Below are positions 18,376 through 27,204 of a stretch of 64,000 nt of DNA, in pieces; within the stretch, counting starts at the first letter, position 1, and the number at the start of each line of letters is the position of its first letter. A program made the translations under genes and the position numbers. This stretch comes from Streptococcus sanguinis SK49. Its GTDB lineage: Bacteria > Bacillota > Bacilli > Lactobacillales > Streptococcaceae. The DNA lies in NCBI RefSeq assembly GCF_000212815.1, contig NZ_GL890986.1, positions 310,001 through 374,000 of the forward strand, written 5' to 3'. Under the pieces are notes generated by a model. It worked only from the letters and a program-made list of their open reading frames with translations. It was not told where the DNA came from and did not search any database.

Positions 18376-19207
18376 TTAAGGTACCTCCTGTCAAAGTGAT
18401 GAAAACATCTTCCAAAGTTGGTTCGCAGGAATGAATACTGATAACATTGGACAAATCCAAGCCTCCTTGCAGTTCCTCAAAAGGCACTGTCTTAGTCGTC
18501 AAATCTAGATATTCTAAACGAACCTTCTTATCTGTATTATACTTTTGGATTATCTCATGCGGACTGCCTACTTCAACTAATTTTCCTTTACTTAGCAAGG
18601 CCAAGCGATCACACAAGAGGGTAGCTTCCTGCATATCATGAGTCGTCAGAAAAATAGTTGTCCCCTGCGCTTTTAGTTCCAGCAGCAATTCGTGAATGGT
18701 GCGAGAGGTTGACGGATCCAAACCACTGGTTGGCTCATCCAAAAAGAGCAGTTTAGGTCGATTAATCAAGGCACGCACCAGTAACATGCGCTGCTTCATA
18801 CCCGTAGATAGTTTTTCAGCCACCTTGTTGCGACTATCATAAAGCCCCACTTTTCGGAGAAGTTCATCGACTTCTGTCATATTAACACCAAAGAGCATAG
18901 CATAAGCCTTGAGATTTTTATAAAGTGACATCTTTTCATAAAAACCGCTGCCATCGCTGACAATCCCAATCTGCTCCAGGATTTCTACCTTTAAATCCTC
19001 AACCGGTGCAGACAGCACATGAGCTGTCCCAGCATCTGCAGACAACTGACCAGTCAAAATATTGATAGTCGTGGTTTTACCAGATCCAGAAGGCCCTAGA
19101 AAGCCAAAAATCTCTCCCTCTTGGATGGAAAAATCAATTCCTGCTAAGGCTTCTTGTTCCTTGAACTTCTTTTTCAAGCCTTGCACTTCAATAATGGTCT
19201 TTTTCAT
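18368..19207 (-). CDS. ABC transporter ATP-binding protein
   Basis: A 279-residue ATPase with Walker A GPSGSGKTTT, signature LSTGMKQRMLL, Walker B KLLFLDEPTSGLDPS and the H-loop TTHD. The C-terminal extension of about 60 residues (IIQKYNTDKKVRLEYLD) is common in drug/lantibiotic-type exporters. The start at ATG 19207 (MKKTIIEVQG) follows GAGGA. A longer open frame to 19447 would overlap the DUF2812 gene and is not supported. It is followed without a gap by its permease. Confidence 0.93.
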   Translation of the reverse strand: MKKTIIEVQGLKKKFKEQEALAGIDFSIQEGEIFGFLGPSGSGKTTTINILTGQLSADAGTAHVLSAPVEDLKVEILEQIGIVSDGSGFYEKMSLYKNLKAYAMLFGVNMTEVDELLRKVGLYDSRNKVAEKLSTGMKQRMLLVRALINRPKLLFLDEPTSGLDPSTSRTIHELLLELKAQGTTIFLTTHDMQEATLLCDRLALLSKGKLVEVGSPHEIIQKYNTDKKVRLEYLDLTTKTVPFEELQGGLDLSNVISIHSCEPTLEDVFITLTGGTLNV

Positions 19208-19248
19208 TGTTTTCCTCGCTTTCACAACAGTATTTAACAAAACTGCAA

Positions 19249-19824
19249 TCAATCTTTCAGTTCCTGCCTCATTTTCCAAAAACGCAAGGCAATATGGACC
19301 AATTGACAGAACAGAATGAGCAATATGACACAATCTATTGCTAAGATTGATTTGAATAATAGACTTGCTTTCAAACTCTTCTGGAAAATATCTAGAATGA
19401 GATAGGTAGTGACACACAAAACCATGATGGCTGGCAAAAAACGCCATACAAGCAAACGCTTGACCATTTCTAGCTTAGACCATGCGTCATTATAGATTTC
19501 AAGATCACTGTCTGCATCAATCTGAGAAACCGGCTTTCGGAAATAAGAAAATTGATTAAAGTTTGTAATATGCTCCCAGCCACAATCCTCAAACAGTTGA
19601 TAATAGGATTCCTGCTCCGCCTTCTTCATAGGGTGAAAATCTAATTGATAGGCCACGTCCTGAGGCGGACAGGACTCAAATGTATAACGAACCGCAACAA
19701 GAAAGGGAGAATAACTTACTTTTTCCAATTTCCAGCCTTGGCTATGCATTTTTTTAAAATAAGCTGCTTCTCTGTCATAGTCTGCAATGGTAAAGATTTT
19801 ATAGACAATCTTCTTTTCCATCAA
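19249..19824 (-). CDS. DUF2812 domain membrane protein
   Basis: A 191-residue protein. The N-terminal part (residues about 1-105) matches the DUF2812 pattern with YDREAAYFKKMHSQGWKLEK and EDCGWEHITNFNQFSYF. Two membrane segments follow at about 130-150 and 158-178. It overlaps padR by 4 bases (ATGA) and precedes the ABC genes. DUF2812 proteins are repeatedly found next to PadR regulators and exporters; proposed roles include sensing or modulating the regulated membrane function, but none is established. Confidence 0.85.
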   Translation of the reverse strand: MMEKKIVYKIFTIADYDREAAYFKKMHSQGWKLEKVSYSPFLVAVRYTFESCPPQDVAYQLDFHPMKKAEQESYYQLFEDCGWEHITNFNQFSYFRKPVSQIDADSDLEIYNDAWSKLEMVKRLLVWRFLPAIMVLCVTTYLILDIFQKSLKASLLFKSILAIDCVILLILFCQLVHIALRFWKMRQELKD

Positions 19825-20144
19825 ACTTCCTCCTTACTATTGCGGTAAAGGCGCTCAATCCGCTGGATTTCCAACTCTAAAATCTGTCTTCCAAGCTCCG
19901 TGATAGAATAGAGTTTTCTCTTTTCTTCCTCACGAACAAAGGCAATCAGACCATCTTTCTCCATCTTTGCCAAGGTTCCGTACATGGTTCCCGGACTGAT
20001 AGATAGTTGTCCTTCTGTCAGCTCCTTAACTTTTTGAGTAATACTGTAGCCATGCCTTTCTTTCTGAAGACAGAAGAGGATATAAAAACCTGTCTCTGTC
20101 ATTGGTACATAGACTCTCCTAAGCTTTTCTGTCAATCCACTCAT
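19821..20144 (-). CDS. PadR family transcriptional regulator
   Basis: A 107-residue winged-helix protein. It includes MTETGFYILFCLQKERHGYSITQKV, the PGTMYGTLAKMEKDGLI recognition-helix region and the wing EEEKRKLYSITELGR. Short length and a single C-terminal helix place it in the small PadR subfamily 2, which represses its own operon. It is the first gene of padR-DUF2812-ABC ATPase-permease. The promoter is overlapped by nested palindromes that are its likely operators. Confidence 0.93.
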   Translation of the reverse strand: MSGLTEKLRRVYVPMTETGFYILFCLQKERHGYSITQKVKELTEGQLSISPGTMYGTLAKMEKDGLIAFVREEEKRKLYSITELGRQILELEIQRIERLYRNSKEEV

Positions 20145-20168
20145 CTTTTTATCTCACTTTCACCTCGA

Positions 20169-20220
20169 TATATCGAACCTTGATATAAAAAATTATATCG
20201 CAGTTCGATATAGTTGTCAA
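20169..20220 (-). promoter_or_regulatory. Consensus promoter with nested palindromic PadR operator
   Basis: The minus strand has TTGACA (20220-20215), a 17-base spacer and TATAAT (20197-20192): a perfect sigma-A consensus. A perfect 10-bp inverted repeat, TATATCGAAC (20169-20178) and GTTCGATATA (20203-20212), encloses the -10 box. A second inner repeat, TGATATAA (20181-20188) and TTATATCG (20193-20200), overlaps it. Binding here would block transcription. Confidence 0.85.
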
Positions 20221-20331
20221 GGGTTTATAAATATTTTTACAGAAAGTGATTCATTTTTATCTTTCAATACTTGTAGCTGATTTGATCAGAAGTTAAAAGG
20301 ATTAGAGACCTGCATTCTGATAAATCAGCAT

Positions 20332-20354
20332 AAAAAAGCCAGGAAAACCTGACT
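20332..20354 (-). terminator. Terminator of the ldcB-like gene
   Basis: The minus strand reads GTCAGG, TTTT, CCTGGC and then TTTTTT, just after the carboxypeptidase stop. Confidence 0.8.
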
Positions 20355-20361
20355 TACTTGT

Positions 20362-21150
20362 TTATTTTCCTGCTGCCTTAAGCAGGGCGATATATTCTTC
20401 CAGAACCAGATTATGCTTCTGCATATACTGGGCATTCTCCACACCGACATAGCGGTAATGCCAATTCTCAAAATCAACTCCAGTAATATCACTCTTGCCA
20501 TCTGGATAGCGAAGGACAAAGCCATACTGCGGAGCTAGTTGGGCAATCTTAGCTGCCAATTCATCCTCCTGGCCTTCTGGAGCACTCATATCAATAGCCA
20601 AGCCCGTTTGATGCTCACTGGCTCCTGGAAGCTGCACCTGCTTCAGCACGATGCTGACTGCTTCTTCATTCGACAAGCCTTTGGCGACTTCCCCAGCAAC
20701 TTTTTCGTTATAGAGTTCCTCCTGCTCTGCTCGGCTGCGATAGCCAGAGATTAAAGTTTCTTCAGGAGCTATCGCCTGGGCTGCTGCTAGAAATTGCCGA
20801 GTATTTTCAGCAATGCGGCTGTCGACCTGTACCTCTCCGATCTGAGTCAGATCAGGTGTCTTTTCTTCTTGCTGGTTGTCACGATTGACCAATATCAAAT
20901 TCCAGTCAGTAGAAGAAACCTTGGGCAAATCAGACTGCGAACTCTCTGAGCTAGAAGAGCCCTTCGTAGCAGAACTGCTAGACGAACCCGAAAACTGAAT
21001 CTTTGCAAGCAGATCTTGTAACAAGGACGGACGGAAATAAATCGCCGTTCCTCCAGCTGCCAGACACAAGACGATTAACAGCAAAAGTGTCAACCCAATC
21101 TTCTTAGACTTCGATTTTCTCTTTTCTTTGCGATGTTTAGCGCGCTTCAA
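20362..21150 (-). CDS. LdcB/DacB-type peptidoglycan carboxypeptidase (M15B)
   Basis: A 262-residue extracytoplasmic enzyme trimming stem peptides. A basic N-terminus is followed by one hydrophobic segment (residues about 18-38, LTLLLLIVLCLAAGGTAIYF) without a lipobox. It is therefore membrane anchored rather than a lipoprotein. A serine-rich linker leads to the VanY-like domain. The zinc motifs are SEHQTGLAIDM and, near the end, ENWHYRYVG. SGYRSRAEQEELYNE is the substrate-cleft signature. It overlaps the upstream histidine-phosphatase gene by 14 bases. L,D- rather than D,D-activity is expected from pneumococcal relatives, not provable here. Confidence 0.85.
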   Translation of the reverse strand: MKRAKHRKEKRKSKSKKIGLTLLLLIVLCLAAGGTAIYFRPSLLQDLLAKIQFSGSSSSSATKGSSSSESSQSDLPKVSSTDWNLILVNRDNQQEEKTPDLTQIGEVQVDSRIAENTRQFLAAAQAIAPEETLISGYRSRAEQEELYNEKVAGEVAKGLSNEEAVSIVLKQVQLPGASEHQTGLAIDMSAPEGQEDELAAKIAQLAPQYGFVLRYPDGKSDITGVDFENWHYRYVGVENAQYMQKHNLVLEEYIALLKAAGK

Positions 21151-21835
21151 CTTCTTCCTCCATTACTTTGGCACCGGCCTCTCGATAAGACATGTCTCCG
21201 ACGCAAGCTACTGTGAATTTACCGTCTTCATAGTCTACAACCGTCACACTGCCATTGTCCAAACCATGAGGCCGAGTTCGATTGATTAGATAGACAAAGG
21301 TTCCGATGGTCATGCCGTGGCTGACTACAAGAGCATTGCCACCACCAGCAGCTTCCAGCTCCTCAGCTATGGCTGAAAAGCCTTCCCAGATTCGGCCGCT
21401 GAGCTTTTCCCAGTTTTCTGCCCAGCCTGCTGTATCGACTTCTACAAGGCCTTCTGCCAACTCAGCATAGCTAAGCTGATGAACATGCTCAATATTGAAA
21501 ACCCGGGGCATCACACCCATAAAGAGCTCTCCATCATAACCACCATCAAAACTGCCAAAGCACCATTCGCGAATCCGTTTGTCAAAGGTATAAGGAATCT
21601 GTTCTGTCAAACCCAGCTCCTCTAGAATAATGCCCATGGTCTGAATAGTCCGGCCACTGTCGCTGGAACGGGCCAATTTGAAATCAAGCCCAGCTTCTCT
21701 CAAGCCAATGCCCAACTCATGAATGCCACGTTCCCCAACTTCAGTCAATGGGGTATCAGACCAGCCTTGGGCCCGGCCGATAGTATTAAACATGGTTTTG
21801 CCATGACGAACCAAGTATAATCTTGTTTTTGCCAT
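21137..21835 (-). CDS. Histidine phosphatase family protein (phosphoglycerate-mutase-like)
   Basis: A 232-residue enzyme of the branch with LVRHGKTMFNTIGRAQGW at the N-terminus, which supplies the phosphohistidine. The REWCFGSFDGGYDG acid motif is in the middle and the second histidine is in ALVVSHGMTIGTF. Members dephosphorylate small metabolites; the usual label phosphoglycerate mutase is often wrong, and a phosphatase role is likelier at this size. A close paralogue lies just upstream but is frameshifted. The ATG follows a GGAG-like site. It is translated together with the carboxypeptidase. Confidence 0.88.
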   Translation of the reverse strand: MAKTRLYLVRHGKTMFNTIGRAQGWSDTPLTEVGERGIHELGIGLREAGLDFKLARSSDSGRTIQTMGIILEELGLTEQIPYTFDKRIREWCFGSFDGGYDGELFMGVMPRVFNIEHVHQLSYAELAEGLVEVDTAGWAENWEKLSGRIWEGFSAIAEELEAAGGGNALVVSHGMTIGTFVYLINRTRPHGLDNGSVTVVDYEDGKFTVACVGDMSYREAGAKVMEEEVEAR

Positions 21836-21904
21836 TTCATCTCCTCCGTTGTTCTTTTCATATTATACCATTTTATGAAGAAATTGGCTCCATCTGGCTT
21901 TCAA

Positions 21905-21934
21905 AGCAAAAAGCAGGAGTCTCAAAACTCCTGC
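21905..21934 (-). terminator. Terminator after the frameshifted phosphatase gene
   Basis: GCAGGAGT (21913-21920) and ACTCCTGC (21927-21934) form a perfect 8-bp stem, followed on the minus strand by TTTTTGCTTT. Confidence 0.85.
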
Positions 21935-22635
21935 TCATTCTTGATTTTCTCGATCCAATATGGCTGCACCAACCTGACGATAAGACACATCACCCAAGGC
22001 CTGGATGCTAAAGCGACCATCTTCATACTCCAGCACTGTGACACTGCCATTTTCGACATTAGGATTTTTCGTGATATTCTCATCAACCAGATAAGCCAGG
22101 GTACCAATGGTCATACTGTGGCTGACGACCAGAGCATTCCCGCCACCAGAGGACTCCACCTCTCTAGCAATGGCTTCAAAGCCTTCTAAAATTCGACCGC
22201 TAAGCTTGTCCCAAGGTTCAGCCCAGCCAGCCGAATCCACTTCTACCAAGCCATTCGCCAAATCAGGCCAACTGAGTTCCTTGTAATTATCCGCTTAAGA
22301 ACTCGTGGGATAACGCCATGAAAGAGCTCACCCCCATAGGCACCATCAAAACTTCCGAAACACCACTCCCGGATGCGCTTGTCATAGCGATAGGGAATCT
22401 GGCCAGTCAGGCCCAGCTCCTCTAGGATAATGCCCATGGTCTGAATAGTTCGGCCGCTATCACTGGAAAAAGCCCTGACAAAAGGCAAACCCGACTCTCT
22501 CAATCCGATACCCAGCTCACGAATACCGCGCTCACCTTTGGCAGTCAGCGGGGTATCAGACCAGCCCTGAGCCCGGCCGATTGTGTTAAACATGGTTTTC
22601 CCATGTCGAATGATAAATAATTTTGTTTCTGCCAT
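21935..22635 (-). pseudogene. Histidine phosphatase paralogue, frameshifted
   Basis: Two overlapping frames together give a full copy of the neighbouring phosphatase. Frame one (from ATG 22635) holds IIRHGKTMFNTIGRAQGW and REWCFGSFDGAYGG, then derails after HGVIPRVL. The other frame resumes ADNYKELSWPDLANGLVEVD and carries ALVVSHSMTIGTL to the stop at 21935. One base is missing at about 22294-22295 on the minus-strand CTTAAGCGG. The product would lose its second catalytic histidine. The downstream paralogue is intact and could cover the role. A sequencing error cannot be excluded. Confidence 0.85.
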
Positions 22636-22654
22636 CTTTTCTCCTTGTTTAATC

Positions 22655-22682
22655 GAAAAGGCCTGTCTGCACAGACCTGATT
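22655..22682 (-). terminator. Terminator of the PFL-family gene
   Basis: AGGCCTGTCT and ACAGACCT (22659-22678) form a stem just past the stop codon, with TTTTC following on the minus strand. Confidence 0.65.
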
Positions 22683-22688
22683 TTCTTA

Positions 22689-24026
22689 TTAGTTTTTAAA
22701 GCTGTGAATAGGCGCTGGAATCTGACCGCCCCGCGCGATAAAGTCAGCTGACGAAGCCTGGTTGACCTTCATGACCGGAGCTGTTCCCAAGAGCCCGCCA
22801 AATTCAATCATATCGCCTTCCTTGCCTTTCGGAATAATCCGCACAGCTGTTGTCTTCTGATTGATGACACCAATCGCCGCTTCATCCGCAATCATGGCTG
22901 CGATGGTTTCAGCCGGTGTCGCCTCTGGAATAGCAATCATATCCAAACCTACCGAGCAGATAGCTGTCATAGCTTCTAGCTTTTCTAGATTGAGCGAGCC
23001 ATTTTGGACAGCCGCAATCATGCCCTCGTCTTCTGACACAGGGATGAAAGCACCAGACAAACCACCAACCTGATTGCAGGCCATGACACCGCCTTTTTTG
23101 ACTTGGTCATTAAGCAAAGCAAGCGCCGCTGTCGTGCCATGAGTACCGACTGTTTCCAAGCCCATTTCTTCTAAGACACGAGCCACTGAGTCCCCGACTG
23201 CTGGCGTCGGAGCTAGACTCAAGTCAACAATCCCGAACTTGACGCCCAGACGCTCGCTGGCCATCTGACCGACTAACTGACCAATACGGGTGATTTTGAA
23301 AGCTGTTTTCTTGACTGTTTCAGCTACCACATCAAAGCTCTCACCACGGACCTTTTCCAAGGCTCGCTTGACAACACCAGGCCCAGAAACACCGACATTG
23401 ATGACCACATCTGCTTCACCAACACCATGGAAGGCGCCTGCCATAAAAGGATTGTCCTCTACTGCATTAGCAAAGACGACCAGCTTGGCCGCCCCCATGT
23501 CAGAAAGCTGGGCTGTTTCCTTGATAATCCGCCCCATATCCGCAACTGCCGTCATATTGATGCCAGTTTTGGTTGAGCCGATATTGACAGAGGAGCAGAC
23601 CTTGTCCGTCTCAGCCAAAGCACGTGGAATGGAATTAATGAGGATTTCATCGCCTTTTTGATAGCCCTTTTGAACCAAGGCCGAGAAGCCACCGATAAAG
23701 TCAACACCAATTTCCTTGGCCGCCTTGTCTAAAGCCTTGGCCAAAGGCACATAGTCACTACTGTCTGTCGCTGCCCCAATCAGAGAAATCGGAGTCACAG
23801 ATACCCGCTTATTGACGATGGGAATCCCGAGCTCGGCAGCAATTTCATCCCCAACTGCTACCAGGTCTTTCGCTTTGGTCGAGATTTTTTGGTAAATCTT
23901 TTCCGCCGCTCGATTAATATCTGTGTCAATGCAATCTAAGAGTGAAATGCCCATGGTGATGGTCCGAATATCAAAATTCTGCTCCTCAATCATGGCAATG
24001 GTTTCTGTTACTTGTCTAATATCCAT
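22689..24026 (-). CDS. PFL family protein (UPF0210 / DUF711)
   Basis: A 445-residue cytoplasmic protein of a family structurally related to pyruvate formate-lyase-like barrels. Its reaction is not established. It is full length, starting [32 protein letters not shown]. It has long conserved glycine-rich stretches ([36 protein letters not shown]). It lies 10 bases downstream of the small ACT-domain gene. The pairing of UPF0210 with an ACT (UPF0237) gene is conserved across many Firmicutes and points to amino-acid-responsive control of the larger protein. Confidence 0.9.
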   Translation of the reverse strand: MDIRQVTETIAMIEEQNFDIRTITMGISLLDCIDTDINRAAEKIYQKISTKAKDLVAVGDEIAAELGIPIVNKRVSVTPISLIGAATDSSDYVPLAKALDKAAKEIGVDFIGGFSALVQKGYQKGDEILINSIPRALAETDKVCSSVNIGSTKTGINMTAVADMGRIIKETAQLSDMGAAKLVVFANAVEDNPFMAGAFHGVGEADVVINVGVSGPGVVKRALEKVRGESFDVVAETVKKTAFKITRIGQLVGQMASERLGVKFGIVDLSLAPTPAVGDSVARVLEEMGLETVGTHGTTAALALLNDQVKKGGVMACNQVGGLSGAFIPVSEDEGMIAAVQNGSLNLEKLEAMTAICSVGLDMIAIPEATPAETIAAMIADEAAIGVINQKTTAVRIIPKGKEGDMIEFGGLLGTAPVMKVNQASSADFIARGGQIPAPIHSFKN

Positions 24027-24036
24027 CCTTCACTCC

Positions 24037-24303
24037 TTAGATATTGTACATGGCATCAAAAATGGCTGCGCTTTGAATGTTGATTTTAACGTTGAGCTCT
24101 TGACCGAAAGCTTCAAACTTATTGCGAAGAGCCGTAAAATCTTGCTTTTCATCGCTGGACACCAAGGCCATCATGGTGAAATATTCCTCCAAAACGGTTT
24201 GGGAAATATCATCAATATTCAGCCCCAGCTCCGCAATCTTAGTGGAAACTCCGGCTACAATCCCTGTTTTATCTTTTCCGACAACGGTAATAATTGCTTT
24301 CAT
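24037..24303 (-). CDS. ACT domain regulatory protein (UPF0237)
   Basis: An 88-residue single ACT domain: MKAIITVVGKDKTGIVAGV at the start, then LNIDDISQTVLEEYFTM. I start it at ATG 24303 after GGAG; a longer frame adds four residues without support. ACT domains bind small ligands, mostly amino acids, and it is probably the regulatory partner of the PFL-family protein encoded directly after it. Confidence 0.9.
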   Translation of the reverse strand: MKAIITVVGKDKTGIVAGVSTKIAELGLNIDDISQTVLEEYFTMMALVSSDEKQDFTALRNKFEAFGQELNVKINIQSAAIFDAMYNI

Positions 24304-24814
24304 GCTTGGCTCCAATCATTTTTAGTTTGTCTCATTGTAGCATAAATTCGAGGATTTTGTATACTATTTCAGAAAATAAAGGCAGAAGGTTCGGATATTG
24401 CAAATAGCACTTGAAACAAGGAAAATTCTCATATGCGCAGTAACTTACTGAATTACCAAGCTTTCTTTTCCTTTAGGGTTCTTGCTTTTAAGACAAAGAC
24501 TTAAAAATCACACCTCCCAATTGATGCAAGGTGTGATTTCAGTAATAAGTGCTGCTATTTTTCCAAATAGGCATGAAGCGAACAGGTAGGAAAGACCAAC
24601 TCACCCGCTATCCCCCAAGGGAGCTATAGATACATCTATTATCCTTACAAAGAAAAATCAATCTTTAATAGAAGCATCCAAAAAAATGCGATCTTTTATA
24701 ATCTTATTATAAAGTATAATCTCACAGCTTTTAAATTGGCTTCATAACAACTCACAAAAAATACTTCAGCAAGGAATTTCTTTCTAAATATCCCCCTTAA
24801 ACCACAATACTTGC
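24304..24814. other. Non-coding spacer between ACT/PFL genes and the T7SS effector island
   Basis: About 500 AT-rich bases without a credible gene. It contains one strong hairpin (24505-24539, listed separately) and a palindrome-like CTATCCCCCAAGGGAGCTATAG near 24608-24630. Similar GC-rich words (ATAGCCCCCATCTAGGGAGC) occur at the other edge of the island near 29033-29053; the resemblance is too weak to call an attachment site. Confidence 0.5.
24505..24539 (-). terminator. Probable terminator of the T7SS effector operon
   Basis: Perfect 11-bp stem AAATCACACCT / AGGTGTGATTT with a 13-base loop, followed on the minus strand by TTTTTAAG. It is about 275 bases past the last gene of the operon, further than usual. 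Confidence 0.65.
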
Positions 24815-25144
24815 TTAGTTATTTTGCTTTTTAGCTTTTTTCTTATAGAGAGCATCTAATTGCTCCTCATAATCCCAACGAAGTTTTGAGCGTTCTTCAC
24901 CGATATCATCGATTTGCTCAAGAACATCTTTTCGAAACAACTCTGCATTAGTATCCATTTGAAAAATATCGGAATACGCCTCCACAGGCAGTTCTCCGTT
25001 TGCTATTCGGTAAACTTCATCTTTTAATTGCTCTGTCGTATGAAGGACATAAGACAAATTGTCTTCTAAATATTCCTCTTTTTTCTTTAATTCCCTCATC
25101 TTTTTATCAAACTGTTCATCCAGTCTATAAATTTCTGCATTCAT
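24815..25144 (-). CDS. Small helical T7SS effector partner (Lap2/TlaA-like)
   Basis: A 109-residue, highly charged coiled-coil protein (FDKKMRELKKKEEYLEDN, ERSKLRWDYEEQLDALYKKK) ending in a basic tail. I start it at ATG 25144 after AGGTGAT; a GTG nine bases earlier overlaps that site. Size, composition and position resemble the small helical partners encoded with LXG effectors (DUF3958-like Lap2 in S. intermedius, TlaA proteins of the TslA lipase in S. aureus). These bind the targeting domain of the effector for export. Family assignment is by pattern and context only. Confidence 0.65.
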   Translation of the reverse strand: MNAEIYRLDEQFDKKMRELKKKEEYLEDNLSYVLHTTEQLKDEVYRIANGELPVEAYSDIFQMDTNAELFRKDVLEQIDDIGEERSKLRWDYEEQLDALYKKKAKKQNN

Positions 25145-25159
25145 CTTTATCACCTATAA

Positions 25160-25441
25160 CTAACTTTTGATTGGACTTGTTAATTCTGGTTTTGGCATTT
25201 GGGATAGATAGTCTTTAGCTGCATTTGCTGCTTGACCTTCTAGCCCATCCGTGATATTCGTGTTATATGTGTTTTTGGCATAATCTTGCAGTTCTTGTGC
25301 TTTGGTATCTAACGTTTGTTGAAGCGCCTCTCTCTTGGCCTTGGCAGCTACTACAGAGACTGTAACGGCCGCTTTTATAGCTAGTCTTTGTTGGCTCTTC
25401 AATATTTCTATTATAATATTTTCACTTATTTTTTCTGCCAT
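25160..25441 (-). CDS. Small helical T7SS effector partner (Lap1/TlaA-like)
   Basis: A 93-residue protein, mostly alpha-helical, with an alanine-rich helix (AIKAAVTVSVVAAKAKREALQ) and a second helix ending AANAAKDYLSQMPKPEL. It has WXG100-like size but lacks both WXG and any phenylalanine, so the FxxxD export motif described for Lap1 proteins is not present. It lies 38 bases after the lipase effector gene and 15 bases before the second small gene. The likely role is to bind the C-terminal helical domain of the effector and guide it to the secretion machine. The machine itself is not in this window. Confidence 0.65.
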   Translation of the reverse strand: MAEKISENIIIEILKSQQRLAIKAAVTVSVVAAKAKREALQQTLDTKAQELQDYAKNTYNTNITDGLEGQAANAAKDYLSQMPKPELTSPIKS

Positions 25442-25479
25442 AATTATCCTTTACTTTTATCGTTTAAACTTGAGTACAA

Positions 25480-27204
25480 TCAAGAGAAGGCTGCAAAAAT
25501 ATCTGCAGCGCCTTGAGCATCTACTTGCTCCAGATTTTGTGCACACTGAATCATACTTTGAGAGAAATTAGTTATCTTAGTTTCAAATTCTTTTAAATGA
25601 CTGATATTTGACTCGTTAATCCCTGAATCCCACAAGTTTTCAAAGGACAGTTCTGACATTAGTCCCTCTATCTCCGAATCAGACAATAAAAAACCCAAAA
25701 TCTTAATAGCACTTCTACTATACTCAATAAATCCCTTAAGATTCGATTCGGCATCAGCCAAGGCAGTTTTCACTTCAGATATCTTTTGTTCAATATCTGA
25801 ACCAGCCAATTCTACAGCAGTATACAACAGCTGGCTCCTCAGCAAAATACGATCTTCGTAACTACCTGCACGCTTGATTCTCTCGTGTAAGTTATTCGGA
25901 TTATTAAGATCGAGATTCTTTCGATCCCAAGCCAAGGACTCCTTCTTTGCATCCTTGATGATTTTTTCATATTCCTTTTCATAATTTTTATATGTAGCTT
26001 TGAGTTTATCTATGTTATTAGCAATATTCCATGCTTCTTCCAAGCTCAACCCCAATTTTTCTTTTATCACAAGTACACTTTTTAAAATCTCTGATAGGTC
26101 TCCGCTCTTAATACTATCTTGTAGTTGTCCCGCTAATCTACTAAACTCACCCGGACTCATGGTTACTAATTTTTCAATCGCTTTTTCTGGAACATATTTT
26201 TTTATATTTTCAATGCTCTTTTTGTTTAATTCCGCAAGTTTATGACCTGCTTTCCATAATTCAGGATGATAGTCTTCAGAAACCTCCAAGAGATTTCCCT
26301 TACTATCTATCTGATAAGCGCCAAAGTCATGGGAGGAGTGTTTATCCATCATACTTGTATATTCGATCGGAACTACCACTCTGACATCACCAAGTTGCTG
26401 ATCCCAAGGTTTATCACGATTGAGCATACTAACAGGATCAAAGGGATTAACATAATAAATTGTTTTAGCATCTAATTGTGGGATTTTATCGCCATAACCT
26501 GCTTTTTCCAGACTTTTAGTAGGATCCGGACCATCAAAAAGAACAATCTGACCAACCTTATTCAACTCTTTCTCATTAAGTCCTGCAACCCCTTGTATCG
26601 AAGTCATCGTCCCCAATGAATGAGCTGTTATATCCATCTTGGCATCTGGTGCTGCATATTGATTTAGTTCCGCAATTTTGGCCTTCATGCCTTCAGTAGC
26701 ATGCTTGGCTTGTGGAACAATCGCGTCTGTCAGTGCAAAAGCTGCATCATTGTAAACCCAGTCTTGGAAGTTGAAATCGCTAGGGTTGTAAGTCTGCAAG
26801 TATCCACCCCAGTCCTTTTGTGCCTCATCTATATCAATTCCGAAACCATCACTCCCACGAACAGCAAAATAGGTCTGTTTGGTATTTTGGTTGATCGTAT
26901 CTGTATCCGTGACATAATAAGCGTGGTATCCAGTTTCTTCATCCTCTAACAACTTTTTATTATCCGGTTGAAGATAAACCTTGCCACCATTTGGCAGATC
27001 CGTACCCCCGCCATGAGTTACTTTACCTTCCGAATCTTTTCCATCTGTAGAGAAATTAAATTCAACGGATTTCCCTGAATCAAGTGTTTTTTGAATTTTC
27101 GGATCCAATTGTTCATATGGAAACTTATTTGGTCTATCTCTGTAAGCTGATTCTGCTAATGAAGCATATAGATTATCAAAACTTTTTAAATTCCAATTAC
27201 TCAA
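25480..27204 (-). CDS. Lipase-type T7SS effector with C-terminal LXG-like domain (TslA-like)
   Basis: A 574-residue protein. Residues 1 to about 320 are an alpha/beta-hydrolase domain with the serine elbow AHSLGTM (Ser196), FAVRGSDGFGIDID upstream and the candidate acid/His region DPVSMLNRD and KHSSHDFGAYQID. Residues about 330-574 are long helices without a signal peptide. This domain order, toxin first and targeting helices last, is that of the S. aureus T7SS lipase TslA, the reverse of classical LXG toxins. The start is TTG 27204, eight bases inside the preceding lipoprotein gene and behind GGGGGAAG. Two helical partner genes follow and three lipoprotein genes precede. Function as an antibacterial phospholipase/lipase is inferred. 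Confidence 0.78.
   Translation of the reverse strand: MSNWNLKSFDNLYASLAESAYRDRPNKFPYEQLDPKIQKTLDSGKSVEFNFSTDGKDSEGKVTHGGGTDLPNGGKVYLQPDNKKLLEDEETGYHAYYVTDTDTINQNTKQTYFAVRGSDGFGIDIDEAQKDWGGYLQTYNPSDFNFQDWVYNDAAFALTDAIVPQAKHATEGMKAKIAELNQYAAPDAKMDITAHSLGTMTSIQGVAGLNEKELNKVGQIVLFDGPDPTKSLEKAGYGDKIPQLDAKTIYYVNPFDPVSMLNRDKPWDQQLGDVRVVVPIEYTSMMDKHSSHDFGAYQIDSKGNLLEVSEDYHPELWKAGHKLAELNKKSIENIKKYVPEKAIEKLVTMSPGEFSRLAGQLQDSIKSGDLSEILKSVLVIKEKLGLSLEEAWNIANNIDKLKATYKNYEKEYEKIIKDAKKESLAWDRKNLDLNNPNNLHERIKRAGSYEDRILLRSQLLYTAVELAGSDIEQKISEVKTALADAESNLKGFIEYSRSAIKILGFLLSDSEIEGLMSELSFENLWDSGINESNISHLKEFETKITNFSQSMIQCAQNLEQVDAQGAADIFAAFS

Noticed and set aside
19208..19447. 80-codon N-terminal extension of the ABC ATP-binding protein
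   Set aside because: It overlaps the DUF2812 gene, has no family similarity and no ribosome-binding site; ATG 19207 gives the normal ATPase start.
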